Positions 4,706 to 5,168 of a stretch of 5,168 nt of DNA are shown here, piece after piece (the first letter of the stretch is position 1; every line of letters starts with the position of its first letter). Both the position numbers and the translations under genes were made by a program. Source of the DNA: Cellvibrionaceae bacterium (GTDB taxonomy: Bacteria; Pseudomonadota; Gammaproteobacteria; Pseudomonadales; Cellvibrionaceae); assembly GCA_025800435.1 (NCBI GenBank), contig JAOXRV010000195.1, positions 1-5,168 of the forward strand, in the 5' to 3' direction. Under the pieces are notes generated by a model, which saw only the letters and a program-made list of their open reading frames with translations, was not told where the DNA came from and made no database searches.

Positions 4706-5168
4706 AATATTTTGGTGATTGGTTCGGGTGGGCGCGAGCATGCGCTGGCTTGGAAAGCGGCGCAGTCAGCTTCGGTGGGCACTGTGTACGTAGCGCCCGG
4801 CAATGCCGGTACCGCGCTTGAGCCTAAGTTAGAAAACGTTGCCATTGGCGTGGGCGATTTTGCTGCGCTGGCGGATTTTGCCGAGACCAACGGGGTTAGT
4901 TTGACCATTGTCGGGCCAGAGGCACCACTGGTTGACGGCGTAGTCGATTACTTTGCCGAGCGCGGCCTGCGCTGCTTTGGGCCGAGTAAAGGCGCCGCCC
5001 AGCTCGAAGGCTCTAAAGCATTCACCAAAGACTTTTTGGCCCGCCACAATATTCCCACCGCCGCCTACCAAAACTTTACCGAAGTTGAGCCAGCGCTGGC
5101 TTACCTGCGCGAAATGGGTGCGCCCATTGTGGTTAAGGCCGATGGCCTGGCCGCGGGCAAAGGCGTAA
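4703..5168 (+). CDS. purD: Phosphoribosylamine-glycine ligase (GAR synthetase), 3' part outside the window
   Basis: PurD joins 5-phosphoribosylamine and glycine with ATP to make glycinamide ribonucleotide, the second step of de novo purine synthesis. The first 155 codons are present out of about 430 in the family, and the frame is unbroken to the window edge. The N-terminal preATP-grasp domain (about 1-100) shows GSGGREHA (7-14), APGNAGT (31-37), IVGPEAPLV (69-77) and GPSKGAAQLEGSK (93-105). The ATP-grasp domain begins with AFTKDFLARH (106-115), QNFTEVEPALAYLRE and VVKADGLAAGKGV (143-155), the nucleotide-binding Lys145 region. Similarity to E. coli PurD is very high. The TAA at the extreme end (5166-5168) is out of frame and does not end the gene. 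The neighbour purH belongs to the same pathway, but the palindrome between them may uncouple their expression. Confidence 0.97.
   Translation, partial: MNILVIGSGGREHALAWKAAQSASVGTVYVAPGNAGTALEPKLENVAIGVGDFAALADFAETNGVSLTIVGPEAPLVDGVVDYFAERGLRCFGPSKGAAQLEGSKAFTKDFLARHNIPTAAYQNFTEVEPALAYLREMGAPIVVKADGLAAGKGV

Noticed and set aside
4427..4821. Short plus-strand open frames crossing the palindrome
   Set aside because: They overlap the end of purH or the start of purD in other frames and encode translated hairpin sequence with no recognisable protein features.
5166..5168. TAA at the window end as a premature purD stop
   Set aside because: It is in another frame. In the purD frame the last complete codon is GTA (5165-5167), followed by the first base of the next codon.

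Overview
The window reads as a housekeeping segment of a gammaproteobacterial chromosome. The gene order is DUF3426 protein, dusB, fis, purH, purD, all on the + strand. From general knowledge, this is the Pseudomonas-type arrangement (Pseudomonadales/Cellvibrionales-like), in which a zinc-ribbon/DUF3426 gene precedes dusB-fis-purH-purD. Fis itself points to Gammaproteobacteria. The moderately GC-rich coding sequence and the short intergenic dyads fit that group, but I cannot name a genus.

Region 1-1369 holds a DUF3426 membrane protein whose N-terminus lies outside the window. It has an acidic low-complexity linker, a very basic patch, one transmembrane helix and a conserved C-terminal domain. 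The reading frame is interrupted near its left end: bases 1-75 are open in one frame and stop at a TGA. The rest, including a 21-bp tandem repeat, is open only in the next frame. This is a mutation, an assembly error, or less likely a +1 frameshift site at CCC-TGA.

Region 1370-1533 is a 164-bp intergenic stretch that probably carries the promoter of the dusB-fis unit. It shows an A-rich direct repeat, a TATTAT -10-like box followed by a GC-rich discriminator, and a short GC hairpin in the leader. dusB (tRNA-dihydrouridine synthase B) starts at a TTG and overlaps fis by four bases (ATGA). fis encodes the nucleoid protein and growth-phase regulator. purH follows after 22 bp with its own ribosome binding site, so dusB-fis-purH look co-transcribed.

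purH and purD are separated by 211 bp. This gap contains a 143-bp imperfect palindrome (4488-4630) that begins inside the last purH codon and includes its stop. It is followed by a T-rich stretch and the purD ribosome binding site. purD is intact in frame but runs off the right end of the window at codon 155.

Functionally, PurD makes GAR, the second step of de novo purine synthesis. PurH performs the last two steps to IMP. DusB modifies tRNA, and Fis coordinates transcription with growth, so the group links nucleotide supply, translation and growth-rate control. I found no RNA gene, CRISPR array, transposase or clearly new system. The items most worth a second look are the frame break in the DUF3426 gene and the large palindrome between purH and purD.
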